A stretch of 64,000 nucleotides of DNA, from assembly GCA_003577315.1 (NCBI GenBank), contig QEVK01000002.1:1-64000 (forward strand). The letters are read 5' to 3'. Position 1 is the stretch's first letter, and each line of letters begins with the position of its first letter. Source of the DNA: Hyphomicrobiales bacterium. Lineage in GTDB: Bacteria > Pseudomonadota > Alphaproteobacteria > Rhizobiales > Rhizobiaceae. Below, one piece after another: positions 35,773 through 48,904 of the stretch. The notes under the pieces are model-generated. The model saw only the letters and a list, made by a program, of their open reading frames with translations. It had not been told where the DNA came from and searched no databases. Made by a program: the position numbers and the translations under genes.

Positions 35773-36720
35773 TCAGTCTCCCGCCACGAAGAACAGCCAC
35801 CGCCCCTCGGGCGAGATGCCGGCGCGGTAGAAGATGTAGGCGCCGTAGTTCTTCATGTCCTCGTAGTCGCCGGCGGTGACGATCTTGAACAGCTCGACGC
35901 GCTGGCGGCCCGTCAGCGCGTCGAGCGGCACGGCGAAGAAATAGGGCCACACATACATCTCCTCCGGCGTGCCCTCCGCCAGCCGCACATAGCCGGCCGA
36001 AAGCACCTCGTAGAGGATGGCGAGAATCTCGTGGCCGTGCTCGTCGCCGGAAAGCTCGCGCAGGAAGGCGATCGGGTCGCCGGGCATGTCGCCGAAGGAA
36101 AGCTGCGTCGCGTCCTCGCCGCTGCTGATGAGCGGGCGCAGCCGTTCGATGTCGCCGGAAAGGCAGGCCTCCACGATCAGCTCGCGCATGCGCCGCACCG
36201 GCTCGGGCAGGAGCGCGAGGTCGTAGAGCACGTCGGGAACCGGCTCGTCGTCGGCGTCCGCGCCCTCGGTCTCGTCGGCCTGCTGCGGCTCGGGATCGCG
36301 CGGGATGACGATGGGGTCGGGCAGCGGCACGGTCACGGCCGGCTGGCGGGGCGTCTGCGCCTGCTGCGTCTGCGCCTGCTGCGGCCCTGCTTCGTCTTCG
36401 GCTCCCGGCTCCCCGCCGCCGGCCTCGTCCGTTTCGCCGGTCTCGCCGGCCGGAGCCTCGTCCGTCCCGCTGTCCTGCACCTGCGGCGGCTGCTCGCCCG
36501 TTTCGCCGGGGGGCGGCAGGTCGTGGCGCTCGATCCTGTCGGTCTCCTGCGCGCCGTCTTCGGCGCCTTCGGGAACCGGCACCTCCTCGCGCGGCAGCTC
36601 GCTCAGCGCCAGCGCGGCGCCGGGCAGGGCGGGCAGGACGGCGAGCGCGAGGGCGACGGCGATCACGCCGTTGCGCAGCGCGTCGAAATCCGGTCGGTGA
36701 GGAGCGCCCTTCCTCGTCAT
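35773..36720 (-). CDS. Secreted protein with acidic Pro-rich linker, unknown function
   Basis: A 315-aa protein not assigned to a named family by me. After a short basic start (MTRKGAPHRPDFDALRNG) comes a hydrophobic helix (VIAVALALAVLPALPGAALAL, a signal peptide), then a Glu/Gly/Pro/Gln-rich disordered region to about residue 155 with repeats such as QQAQTQQAQT. The folded C-terminal domain (about 160-315) contains REKLIVEAC-like helix MRELIVEACLSGDIERLRPLI, then GYVRLAEGTPEEMYVWPYFF and KNYGAYIFYRAGISPEGRWLFFVAGD. It probably acts in the periplasm. It is monocistronic. Confidence 0.75.
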   Translation of the reverse strand: MTRKGAPHRPDFDALRNGVIAVALALAVLPALPGAALALSELPREEVPVPEGAEDGAQETDRIERHDLPPPGETGEQPPQVQDSGTDEAPAGETGETDEAGGGEPGAEDEAGPQQAQTQQAQTPRQPAVTVPLPDPIVIPRDPEPQQADETEGADADDEPVPDVLYDLALLPEPVRRMRELIVEACLSGDIERLRPLISSGEDATQLSFGDMPGDPIAFLRELSGDEHGHEILAILYEVLSAGYVRLAEGTPEEMYVWPYFFAVPLDALTGRQRVELFKIVTAGDYEDMKNYGAYIFYRAGISPEGRWLFFVAGD

Positions 36721-36843
36721 CAGGCAGCCTCCGTTCCGCTCTCGATGTCGGGATGCCGCACTATAACGGAAAATCGATGCACGGCGAGACGACAGGCCCC
36801 AGGCGCGACAAAATGGTTGCCGGAAGATGGTGGAGGGCGCGGT

Positions 36844-37101
36844 TCAGTGGATGCGCTGCGCCGGGTCGAACTCGCCCGCCATCAGCCGCTCGCGCATGCG
36901 CTCCATCAGCGACAGCGCCGCCGCCTCGCCATTGGCGCGCACCAGCTCCTCGAGCGCGGTGGCGATGGCTGCGTCGGCCATGATGTCGGGCTCGATGCCG
37001 GCAGCCCGGCCCTCGGCCCACGCATCCTCGTAGCTCTCGACCGCCGTCAGCCGCTTTTCCTCGCGAATCAGCACGTCGATGTCGCTGATGCCTCGATCCA
37101 T
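36844..37101 (-). CDS. Small acidic helical protein behind CtrA-like boxes
   Basis: An 85-aa protein, predicted all-helical and acidic (MDRGISDIDVLIREEKRL...YEDAWAEGRAAGIEPDIMADAAIATALEELV). It is not in a family I can name, although the sequence looks conserved-hypothetical. ATG at 37101 is chosen; a GTG at 37110 lies three codons upstream, and neither has a strong ribosome-binding site. Two TTAA-N7-TTAA type motifs lie 45-125 bases upstream, suggesting control by the cell-cycle regulator CtrA. It is monocistronic. Confidence 0.6.
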   Translation of the reverse strand: MDRGISDIDVLIREEKRLTAVESYEDAWAEGRAAGIEPDIMADAAIATALEELVRANGEAAALSLMERMRERLMAGEFDPAQRIH

Positions 37102-37144
37102 CCGTTCCACCCATGACCGTGGCCGACCCCCGGCGCGACGGCTC

Positions 37145-37163
37145 CCTTAATGTCCCATTAAGG
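37145..37163 (-). promoter_or_regulatory. CtrA-type box TTAA-N7-TTAA in a perfect hairpin
   Basis: CCTTAATG-TCC-CATTAAGG is a perfect 8-bp dyad and contains TTAA-TGTCCCA-TTAA, the consensus for CtrA binding. It lies about 45-60 bases before the 85-aa gene on the minus strand. The factor is inferred from the motif. Confidence 0.45.
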
Positions 37164-37209
37164 CTTGTAGCACATGAAATGCGGCCGAGCCTGCCACATT
37201 CGTGTAAAA

Positions 37210-37225
37210 GTTAACGCATTGCTAA
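37210..37225 (-). promoter_or_regulatory. Second CtrA-like half-matched box
   Basis: On the minus strand this reads TTAG-CAATGCG-TTAAC, one mismatch from TTAA-N7-TTAAC. It is 50 bases further upstream of the same small gene as the first box. Paired sites strengthen the case for CtrA control. Confidence 0.35.
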
Positions 37226-37266
37226 GCGTGACCCAATCCCCGCGCGCGGCCGTCCACAGCCTTGTG

Positions 37267-37644
37267 TCAGTTGCCGTAGCGCGTGGCGGTGTCGCGCGAC
37301 AGCGCCTCGCCTTCCTTCATGTAGCGGGCGATCGCGGCGATGGCGGAATCGGTGCAGGCCGCATAGGTGGTCTCGAAGCTGCGATAGCCGCGGTTGAAGC
37401 TCGCCACGAAGCGGGCGCGGCGGGCCTCGTCCGGGTTTTCCGCCTCCAGCAGCGCCTCCATGCGGCCGCGCCAGTCCTGCCCGGTCTCGCCGCACAGGTT
37501 GCGCAGATAGTGCAGCGAGCCGAGGATCTCGGCGAGCCGCACGAGCTGGCCCTCGAACGGCGAGTCGGCGGCGCGCGCCGTCGTGCCCGCGGCAAGGGCG
37601 AGGCAGAGCGCGACCGGCGCGGCAAGGGCGGGGCGAAGGTTCAT
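37267..37644 (-). CDS. TIGR02301 family secreted protein
   Basis: A 125-aa protein resembling the alphaproteobacterial TIGR02301 family of unknown function. A signal peptide (MNLRPALAAPVALCLALAAGTTARA-A) precedes a helical domain with FEGQLVRLAEILGSLHYLRNLCGETGQDWRGRMEALLEAE and two further conserved cysteines region TYAACTDSAI, so one disulfide in the periplasm is likely. Its start overlaps the stop of the upstream Nudix gene (ATGA). Function unknown. Confidence 0.82.
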   Translation of the reverse strand: MNLRPALAAPVALCLALAAGTTARAADSPFEGQLVRLAEILGSLHYLRNLCGETGQDWRGRMEALLEAENPDEARRARFVASFNRGYRSFETTYAACTDSAIAAIARYMKEGEALSRDTATRYGN

Positions 37645-38093
37645 CGCCCGGCTTGTGGCCAAGAATCGTGGCCGGCGCAAGGCGCCCGGCCGGCGGCGGC
37701 GATGCGGCGGGCGATCTCCAGCACCGAGCCGGCGAGCGGCAGGCGCGCCATCTCCTCGACGGTGAGCCAGGCGACCGCCTCGGCGTCGTCGCCGGCCGCG
37801 ACCTCGCCTCCGGCGAAGCCGGCCGCATGCACCGACAGGATGAACTCGATGCGCCCCGAATCCTGCTCGGAGACGAGATCGAGGTCGACGACGTGTTCGA
37901 TGCCCGACAACAGCGCCCCGGTCTCCTCGATCACCTCGCGCCGCACCGCCTCGATCAGCGTCTCGCCCGCCTCGACCCGGCCGCCGGGAAAGGCGTAGAG
38001 GCCGCGCGCCGGCGCGCGGCCGCGCCGCACCAGCAGGAAGCGCCCTTCGTGGTAGATCGCCGCCGAGACGGCGCGGACGGGCGATGCGGTCAT
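37641..38093 (-). CDS. Nudix hydrolase
   Basis: A 150-aa pyrophosphohydrolase. The Nudix box is complete: GGRVEAGETLIEAV followed by RREVIEETG, matching G-x5-E-x7-REVxEExG. The opening VRAVSAAIYHEGRFLLVRRGR is typical of ADP-ribose or oxidised-nucleotide hydrolases, and the substrate is unknown. It is coupled by ATGA overlap to the TIGR02301 gene and divergent from the SRAP gene. Confidence 0.88.
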   Translation of the reverse strand: MTASPVRAVSAAIYHEGRFLLVRRGRAPARGLYAFPGGRVEAGETLIEAVRREVIEETGALLSGIEHVVDLDLVSEQDSGRIEFILSVHAAGFAGGEVAAGDDAEAVAWLTVEEMARLPLAGSVLEIARRIAAAGRAPCAGHDSWPQAGR

Positions 38094-38227
38094 GACGGGC
38101 CTTCTTCTGTGCGCATTGCGCCGCGCGGGTTGCGGGGGCGGCGTTCGCGCCCCACAGTGCGGCCCCACATTGCTGCCTTGCCCGGCCGAGGGCAAGGCCA
38201 CGGATGAAGCAGGAGAAGGGCAGGGCC

Positions 38228-38986
38228 ATGTGCGGACGTTTCGCGCTGGTGCAGGGGCCGGAGACGGTGGAGGAGGCGTTCGGCCTCGACCGCGTGGAGC
38301 CGTTTCCGCCGCGCTACAACATCGCGCCCACGCAGCCGATCCTGATCGTCGCCGCCGGGCCGCGGCGCGAGCCGGGCTCCAACCTGCCCGAGCGGCAGGC
38401 GCTCCTGGCGCGCTGGGGCTTCGTGCCGGCATGGGTGAAGGAGCCGGGCAGGTTCCCGCTCCTCATCAACGCCCGCGTCGAGACGGCGGCGGCCAAGGCC
38501 TCGTTCAAGGCGGCCATGCGCCACCGCCGCGTGCTGGTGCCGGCCTCCGGCTTCTACGAGTGGAAGGGAACCGGCCGCAAGGACGCCCAGCCCTACTGGG
38601 TGCGGCCGAAGGGCGGCGGCGTCGTCGCCTTTGGCGGGCTGATGGAGACCTGGGCCGAGCCGGGCGGGGCCGAGATCGACACCGCCGCCATCCTGACCTG
38701 CGCGGCCAACAGCCAGATCGCTCACATCCACGAGCGCATGCCGGTGGTGGTGCGGCCGCAGCATTTTTCCCGCTGGCTCGACTGCGTCGGCAGCGAGCCG
38801 CGCGACGTGGCCGACATCGTGCAGCCGGTGGAGCCGGGCTTCTTCGAGGCGATCCCGGTGTCCGGCCTGGTCAACAAGGTCGCCAACAGCGGGCCGCAGT
38901 TGCAGGAGCCGGTCGAGATCGCGCCGGATGAGCGGGAGGAGGAGCCGCGGGACACGGCAGGGGGCGGCCAGCTCAGCCTGTTCTGA
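38228..38986 (+). CDS. SOS response-associated peptidase (SRAP, YedK/HMCES type)
   Basis: A 252-aa protein that crosslinks to abasic sites in single-stranded DNA through its N-terminal Cys2, shielding them. The chain must start at MCGRFAL (38228) so that Met removal exposes the cysteine; the in-frame ATG at 38204 would abolish this. Other family residues are present: RYNIAPTQP, ARWGFVPAWVKE, NARVETAAAKASFK, GFYEWKG and the late IHERMPVVV with the catalytic His. No LexA box was seen upstream. Confidence 0.92.
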   Translation: MCGRFALVQGPETVEEAFGLDRVEPFPPRYNIAPTQPILIVAAGPRREPGSNLPERQALLARWGFVPAWVKEPGRFPLLINARVETAAAKASFKAAMRHRRVLVPASGFYEWKGTGRKDAQPYWVRPKGGGVVAFGGLMETWAEPGGAEIDTAAILTCAANSQIAHIHERMPVVVRPQHFSRWLDCVGSEPRDVADIVQPVEPGFFEAIPVSGLVNKVANSGPQLQEPVEIAPDEREEEPRDTAGGGQLSLF

Positions 38987-39047
38987 ACCGCGGCTGCCGG
39001 CCTGCTGGCCCATTGCGCATGGCGGGCCGTTGGGGCAGGGCGGTGCC

Positions 39048-39662
39048 ATGCACGACGCCGCTCCCTTCCTGTCCGGTTTTCTCCTCGGCCTGTCGCTGAT
39101 CGTGGCCATCGGCGCGCAGAACGCCTTCATCCTGCGCCAGGGGCTGCTCAGGCAGCACGTCTTCGTGCTGTGCCTGATCTGCGCCACCTCGGACGCGATG
39201 TTGATCGCGGCCGGCGTCGCCGGCCTCGGCACCCTGGTCTCGTCCTCTCCGGCGTTGATCAAGGCGGTGACGGCGGGCGGCGCGGCGTTCCTGTTCGCCT
39301 ATGCGGCGATCGCCTTCCGCCGGGCGTGGCGGCCGCGGGCGCTGCATGCGGCGGGGAACGGGCGAACCGACCTCAGGGCGGCGGTCGCGGCCTGCCTCGC
39401 CTTCACCTTCCTGAACCCCCATGTCTATCTCGACACGGTGGTGCTGCTCGGCTCGCTGTCGTCGCAGTATGACGGCGCTGGCCGGCTCGCATACGGCGCC
39501 GGCGCGGTGATCGCGTCCTTCGTCTGGTTCTTCGGGCTCGGCTACGGCGCGCGGCTGCTTCAGCCCGTCTTCGCCAGGCCCGCGGCCTGGCGGGTGCTCG
39601 ACATCCTGATCGGCCTCGTCATGGCCGCCATCGGCGCCAGCCTGCTAGGCGGGCTTGGTTAG
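39048..39662 (+). CDS. LysE/ArgO family amino-acid exporter
   Basis: A 204-aa inner-membrane exporter with about six hydrophobic segments. It opens FLSGFLLGLSLIVAIGAQNAFILRQGL, the LysE/ArgO signature, and contains CLAFTFLNPHVYLDTVVLLGS. Likely cargo is arginine or lysine. The expected divergent LysR-type regulator (argP/lysG) is absent; instead a 56-aa gene overlaps its 3' end on the other strand by 18 bases. Confidence 0.88.
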   Translation: MHDAAPFLSGFLLGLSLIVAIGAQNAFILRQGLLRQHVFVLCLICATSDAMLIAAGVAGLGTLVSSSPALIKAVTAGGAAFLFAYAAIAFRRAWRPRALHAAGNGRTDLRAAVAACLAFTFLNPHVYLDTVVLLGSLSSQYDGAGRLAYGAGAVIASFVWFFGLGYGARLLQPVFARPAAWRVLDILIGLVMAAIGASLLGGLG

Positions 39663-39815
39663 CGTCTTCGCCTTCTTGCGCTTGGCGCACAGCAGCGCGG
39701 CATTGAGCGCGGCCGAGCCGATCTTGCCGTAATGGGCGGTGAGCTTGGCGTATTGCGCGCGCTGGGCACGCTCGCGTTCGGCTTCGATGGCTGGCTGGGC
39801 GGCGGTGCGTTGCAT
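39645..39815 (-). CDS. Small basic protein, 56 aa, unknown
   Basis: A short frame encoding 56 residues: MQRTAAQPAIEAERERAQ at the start, a YAKLTAHYGKIGSAALNAALLC core and a lysine-rich tail (KRKKAKTLTKP). The ATG at 39815 is preceded by CAGGGGA seven bases upstream. Composition is unlike the arginine-rich shadow frames around it, which supports it being real. It overlaps the lysE-type stop by 18 bases on the opposite strand. No family recognised; a small nucleic-acid-binding role would fit the basic tail but is only a guess. Confidence 0.5.
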   Translation of the reverse strand: MQRTAAQPAIEAERERAQRAQYAKLTAHYGKIGSAALNAALLCAKRKKAKTLTKPA

Positions 39816-40157
39816 TTTCGGTCCCCTGAGGCGCCCCTTTCCGGCGCGGGTTGCTGATGGCCCGAGAATCGCCGCCGATTTCGACGGAATGGTGTCGGCA
39901 ACGGGGTATTTCAGTGGGTTGCCGGTCGCTTTTCCGTGACAGGTTTAATAAAATCTTACCGAACCGCCTCGCCGCCCGCCGCCGCGCCCGCGAAGCCTTG
40001 ACGCCGGCCGGGCGGAAAGCGATAAAGCGGGCGATGAAAACGCCTTTCGCCATTACCGGCATTTGCATTATCGGCTAGCGCTTCCGCTGGCCCGGCCGTT
40101 TTCGCTCTCGTTTCCCCGATAGGCAAAACGCCCCGGCCAGCAGGCCAGGGAGAGACC
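39816..40157. other. 342-bp intergenic region upstream of cysS
   Basis: No gene is convincing. Around 39945-39960 an AT-rich patch (GGTTTAATAAAATC) could be a promoter for the 56-aa gene on the minus strand or part of one for cysS. A ribosome-binding site (CAGGGAGAG) precedes cysS. No riboswitch or T-box-like fold is visible, as expected for a Gram-negative cysS. Confidence 0.4.
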
Positions 40158-45107
<4,950 letters not shown>

Positions 45108-45218
45108 CGGCGATCCATCAACGGCGCTGCATCGCTGGATCAGCAATTTGCGCTGGTGGCGCATGCCGGGCCGCGATAGAGCTTCGGGCCGGCCAGACGA
45201 CCCGGGGCGCAGAGACCT

Positions 45219-46148
45219 ATGCAGGATGGAGCCATACCGGCGGCCGGCGCCGCCGAGCAATCGCCCGAAGCGCGGCAGGCGGCCACGCGCGGCTTCCTCT
45301 ACGCGCTGTCGGCCTATCTCATGTGGGGGGTGCTGCCGCTCTACATGAAGGCGGTGGCGCACATCCCGCCGGTCGAGGTCGTCGCCCACCGCGTCCTGTG
45401 GTCGGTGCCGATAGCCGGCGTCGTGCTCGTGGCGCTGGGGCGCACCGCCGACGTCGCGGCGGCGCTGCGCTCGCCGCGCATGCTGGGCATGGCGGCGATG
45501 ACGGCGGCGATCATCTCCGTCAACTGGGGCATCTATATCTGGGCCATCGCCGTCGACCGCACGGTGGAGAGCGCGCTCGGCTACTACATCAACCCGCTGG
45601 TGACCGTGCTTCTGGGCGCGGCGCTGCTCGGCGAGCGGCTCGACCGGATCCAGCTCGTCGCCGTCGGGCTCGCCGCCGCCGCCGTCGCGGTGCTCACCGT
45701 CGAGGCGGGCGGCCTGCCGTGGGTGTCGCTGGGGCTGGCGTTGACCTTCGCCGCCTACGGCTATCTCAGGAAGACGCTGCCGATCGGCCCGAGCCAGGGC
45801 TTCTTCCTCGAAGTGCTGCTGCTCGCGCCGCCGTGCCTCGCCTACATCCTGTGGCTGGAGACCACGGGGCAGGGGCATTTCGCCGCCGCGGGCGGCCACG
45901 ATGCCGGCCTCCTGATGCTCGCCGGCCCGGTCACCGCCGTGCCGCTGATCCTGTTCGGCTTCGGGGCGAGGATGCTGCGCATCTCCACCATCGGCCTCAT
46001 GCAGTATATCGCCCCGACGATGATGGCGCTGCTGGCGGTGTTCGCGTTCGGCGAGCCGTTCGGGCCGGTCCGCTTCCTCGCCTTCGGCCTGATCTGGGTG
46101 GCGCTGGCGCTCTACACCTGGTCTGCGCTGCTCAGGCGCACGGCGTGA
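45219..46148 (+). CDS. rarD: RarD-type EamA transporter
   Basis: A 309-aa protein with ten hydrophobic segments in two EamA repeats. Family blocks include FLYALSAYLMWGVLPLYMKAVAHIPPVEVVAHRVLWSVPI, NWGIYIWAIAVDRTVESALGYYINPLVTVLLG and FGFGARMLRISTIGLMQYIAPTMMALLAV. RarD was linked to chloramphenicol sensitivity; its natural substrate is unknown. The start is the ATG at 45219; the stop lies 12 bases from that of the convergent LOG gene. Confidence 0.9.
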   Translation: MQDGAIPAAGAAEQSPEARQAATRGFLYALSAYLMWGVLPLYMKAVAHIPPVEVVAHRVLWSVPIAGVVLVALGRTADVAAALRSPRMLGMAAMTAAIISVNWGIYIWAIAVDRTVESALGYYINPLVTVLLGAALLGERLDRIQLVAVGLAAAAVAVLTVEAGGLPWVSLGLALTFAAYGYLRKTLPIGPSQGFFLEVLLLAPPCLAYILWLETTGQGHFAAAGGHDAGLLMLAGPVTAVPLILFGFGARMLRISTIGLMQYIAPTMMALLAVFAFGEPFGPVRFLAFGLIWVALALYTWSALLRRTA

Positions 46149-46160
46149 GGGGGCCGCGCC

Positions 46161-46775
46161 TCACAGCCGGTCGATGACGCGCGCGTCGCCCTCGGAGGCG
46201 ATCTCGGCCACGGCGGCCGCCTGCGTCAGCACGGCCGGCACCACGGCCTCGGCCGTGTCCACCACCAGCGGCTGCACCAGATGGCCGGTATGGACGAAGC
46301 CCTCGGCGCGCATGTGATCGAGCAGCGCCAGCATCGGGTTCCAGAACCCGTTTATGTTGACGAAGGCGATGGGCTTGCGGTGGCGGCCGAGCTGCGCCCA
46401 GGTCATGATCTCGACCACCTCCTCCAGCGTGCCGATGCCGCCCGGCAGCGCCACAAAGGCGTCGGATTTCTCGAACATCGTGTGCTTGCGGGTGTGCATG
46501 TCCTCGGTCACGACGACGTCGTCGAGATCGCCCAGCGCCGTCTGGGCCGCCTCCTTGTTGATGAGGAAGCGCGGTATGATGCCGGTCACCTTGCCGCCGG
46601 CCTCGATGGTGCCGCGGGCGACCGCGCCCATGATGCCCCTGGTGCCGCCGCCATAGACGAGGCGCAGGCCCGCCTCGGCGATGGAACGGCCGAGCGCGCG
46701 GCCGGCGCTGGAATAGGTTTCTCCGCGGCCGGGGGAGGAGCCGCAATAGACGCAGATGGATCGAATCGGGTTCAT
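46161..46775 (-). CDS. LOG family protein (TIGR00730)
   Basis: A 204-aa Rossmann-like protein with SICVYCGSSPGRGETY, GGGTRGIMGAVARGT and the PGGIGTLEEVVEIMTWAQLG signature. Such proteins are cytokinin riboside 5'-monophosphate phosphoribohydrolases or nucleotide 5'-monophosphate nucleosidases; the bacterial substrate is not certain. The ATG at 46775 (MNPIRSICVYC) fits the family; a longer frame adds a basic leader. It is divergent from the LysM-domain protein gene. Confidence 0.88.
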   Translation of the reverse strand: MNPIRSICVYCGSSPGRGETYSSAGRALGRSIAEAGLRLVYGGGTRGIMGAVARGTIEAGGKVTGIIPRFLINKEAAQTALGDLDDVVVTEDMHTRKHTMFEKSDAFVALPGGIGTLEEVVEIMTWAQLGRHRKPIAFVNINGFWNPMLALLDHMRAEGFVHTGHLVQPLVVDTAEAVVPAVLTQAAAVAEIASEGDARVIDRL

Positions 46776-46891
46776 CGCGCGATTGGATGATCTTGTGGCG
46801 CGGCCGGTCAAGCGCGACGGGGCTTTTTGTTGTCGCTGCCGGCAAAACAGGCTAGAGCCGGAAAAAGAGGCCGGGCGAAGGAAACGGGCAC

Positions 46892-48454
46892 ATGGCGGGT
46901 TGGGTGAAGGCGCTTCTGTTCTTGCTGGGCGGGGTGACTGCCGCCGCCGGCACCGCTTATGTGACGGGTCTGCTCGATCCGTGGCTGGCGCCGCGGCCGG
47001 CCGCCGTCGCGCCCGAAGCGTCCGCTCCCGAAACGCCCGCTCCCGAGACGCCCGCCCCCGGGCCCGCCCGGCAGCCGGCGGGCGACGGGGAAGCCGCGCC
47101 GGGCGAGGCGCAGAAGGCCGGGGACCCGGTCACCACCGCCAAGCAGGGCCGCCTCGTTCCGCCCGTCTTCGACATCCTGCGCGTCGAGCCCGACGGCTCG
47201 GTGCTGGTGGCCGGCAAGGCCGGCTCGAAGGCGGCGGTCGAGGTGCTGTCGGGCGAGACCGTGCTGGGCGCGGCCACGGCCGGCGAGGAGGGCGATTTCG
47301 TCGTCGTGCTCGACGAGCCGCTGGCCCCCGGCGACTACCGCATCACGCTGCGCGCGACCGCGCCCGGCGCCGAGGCCGTGCTGTCGGCCGGCACGGCGAT
47401 CGTCTCCGTTCCCGAGGCCGAGGACGGGCAGGTGCTCGCCATGGTCGAGGAGCCCGGCGCGCCGGCGCAGCTCATCACCGTGCCGCAGGCCGGCGACGAT
47501 GCCGGCGCCGCCGCGCGGCAGGACGAGTCCGCCGGCGGCGAGGCCGCTGCCGGGACGGGCGATGCGCCCGCCGAGCCGGCGACGCAGCAGGCCGGGACAC
47601 CGGCGGAACCCGAGGCCGACGCCGCCGCGCAGCAGCCCGGCGAGGCCGCCGTCGCGGCAGCGCCCCAGGCCGGTGAGGACGAGCCGGCCGCTCCCGCCGA
47701 CCAGCAGCTGCCCGCCGCCGCGCACACCGTCGCCGTCGAGGCGGTCGAGATCGAGGGCGACACGATCTTCGTCGCCGGCCGCGCCGAGCCCGGCCGCACC
47801 GTGCGCGTCTATGCCGATGCGTTGCATCTCGGCGACGCCGTCGCCTCCGATGGCGGCCGCTTCCTCGTCGAGGCGAAGCGCGAGCTTGCGGTCGGCAACT
47901 ACCTGATCCGCGCCGACCTGCTCGACAAGGACGGGGCCGTGCTGGCGCGCGCGGCCGTGCCGTTCGAGCGCGAGCCGGGCGAGACGATCGCCGCCGTGGC
48001 TCCCGCCACGCCCGCGCCCGCCGCGCCCGCCGACACGGACGACGCGGCCGCCGCGCCGCAGGCCGGGACGGCGCAGGAAGCCGAAGCGGATGCGGCCGAT
48101 GCCGGCGCGCCCGGCGGCGAGGCGCAGGCCGGCGCCCAGGTTGCCGTCGCCCCCGCCGCGCCGGCGGCCGGCGGGGAGGCGGCCACCGCGCCGCCGCTCC
48201 AGCGCGTCGACGGGGCCGTCATCATCCGGCGCGGCGACTCGCTGTGGCGCATCTCGCGCCGCGTCTACGGCCACGGCATCCGCTACTCCACCATCTACCT
48301 GGCCAACCAGGACCAGATCCGCAATCCCGACCGCATCTGGCCGGGCCAGGTCTTCACCGTGCCGCACGAGACGCCGGAGGGCGAGCGGGCCGATCTCGAC
48401 GCCATCGGCGACCAGGCCGTGATGCCGCAGGACCGCCAGCCCGCCGACGAATAG
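46892..48454 (+). CDS. Envelope protein with two Ig-like repeats and a LysM domain
   Basis: A 520-aa protein anchored by an N-terminal hydrophobic helix (WVKALLFLLGGVTAAAGTAYVTGLL). Two Ig-like repeats are separated by long Ala/Pro/Glu-rich linkers: the first at about 95-165 (VLVAGKAGSKAAVEVLSG), the second at about 285-365 (IFVAGRAEPGRTVRVYAD). The C-terminal LysM domain (about 445-500; GDSLWRISRRVYGHGIRYSTIYLANQDQI) should bind peptidoglycan. This layout matches rhizobial envelope LysM proteins of unknown role. RBS is AAGGAAA. The gene stands alone between LOG and arsR. Confidence 0.82.
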   Translation: MAGWVKALLFLLGGVTAAAGTAYVTGLLDPWLAPRPAAVAPEASAPETPAPETPAPGPARQPAGDGEAAPGEAQKAGDPVTTAKQGRLVPPVFDILRVEPDGSVLVAGKAGSKAAVEVLSGETVLGAATAGEEGDFVVVLDEPLAPGDYRITLRATAPGAEAVLSAGTAIVSVPEAEDGQVLAMVEEPGAPAQLITVPQAGDDAGAAARQDESAGGEAAAGTGDAPAEPATQQAGTPAEPEADAAAQQPGEAAVAAAPQAGEDEPAAPADQQLPAAAHTVAVEAVEIEGDTIFVAGRAEPGRTVRVYADALHLGDAVASDGGRFLVEAKRELAVGNYLIRADLLDKDGAVLARAAVPFEREPGETIAAVAPATPAPAAPADTDDAAAAPQAGTAQEAEADAADAGAPGGEAQAGAQVAVAPAAPAAGGEAATAPPLQRVDGAVIIRRGDSLWRISRRVYGHGIRYSTIYLANQDQIRNPDRIWPGQVFTVPHETPEGERADLDAIGDQAVMPQDRQPADE

Positions 48455-48500
48455 GCGGGTCCGGCGGCGGTTCCCGGCCTGCGCCTCTTGATCCCGGAGC

Positions 48501-48531
48501 GTTCATCGTTTATCGCCGATAAACGATGAAC
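48501..48531. promoter_or_regulatory. Perfect 31-bp palindrome over the arsR start codon
   Basis: GTTCATCGTTTATCG and its exact complement flank one central base, ending three bases past the ATG of the arsR-like gene. It is almost certainly the operator for ArsR autoregulation. It leaves no ordinary Shine-Dalgarno between -5 and -15, so translation of this gene may be leaderless or unusual. Confidence 0.8.
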
Positions 48532-48876
48532 ATCCAGCCCGACGATTTCCAGCCGCAACACCGCTGCCGCGACGCCGCCGCGCTCGCCGCGCGGCTGGGC
48601 GCGCTGGCGCATCCGGCCCGCATCGCCATCCTCCAGCATCTGGCCGGCGTCGAGGCCTGCTGCTGCAAGGATGTGGTGGAGCGGCTCGACCTCGCCCAGT
48701 CGACGGTCTCGCAGCACCTCAAGGTGCTGGTCGATGCCGGGCTGGTGCGGCTGACGCCGGGCCGGCCGCGCTCCCGCTACGAGGTCGACCGCGCCGCGCT
48801 CGCCGCGCTGTCCGATTCGGTCGGCCGGCTTCTCGTCTCGTGCTGCGCGCATCCGCCCGCCGGGCGCGCCGGCTGA
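48526..48876 (+). CDS. ArsR family transcriptional regulator
   Basis: A 116-aa winged HTH of the ArsR family: ARLGALAHPARIAILQHLA, then DVVERLDLAQSTVSQHLKVLVDAGLVR with RPRSRYEVD as the wing. It carries Cys45-Cys46-Cys47 at the DNA-recognition region (EACCCKDVV) and a second cysteine pair (106-107) near the C-terminus, suggesting thiol or metal sensing. The ATG is overlapped by the palindrome at 48501-48531. It is followed after 28 bases by an Atm1-type ABC transporter, its probable target in one operon. Confidence 0.88.
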   Translation: MNIQPDDFQPQHRCRDAAALAARLGALAHPARIAILQHLAGVEACCCKDVVERLDLAQSTVSQHLKVLVDAGLVRLTPGRPRSRYEVDRAALAALSDSVGRLLVSCCAHPPAGRAG

Positions 48877-48904
48877 CCCCATTCTCTCTTCAGGACCCTT
48901 CGCC

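Noticed and set aside
37267-38093. Nudix and TIGR02301 as a single fused protein.
   Set aside because: The frames differ and join by an ATGA overlap with a clear signal peptide on the second, so they are two genes.
46145-46164. GTGAGG/CCTCAC hairpin between rarD and LOG stops as a terminator.
   Set aside because: Stem of six with a GC-rich eight-base loop overlapping both stop codons; too weak to list.
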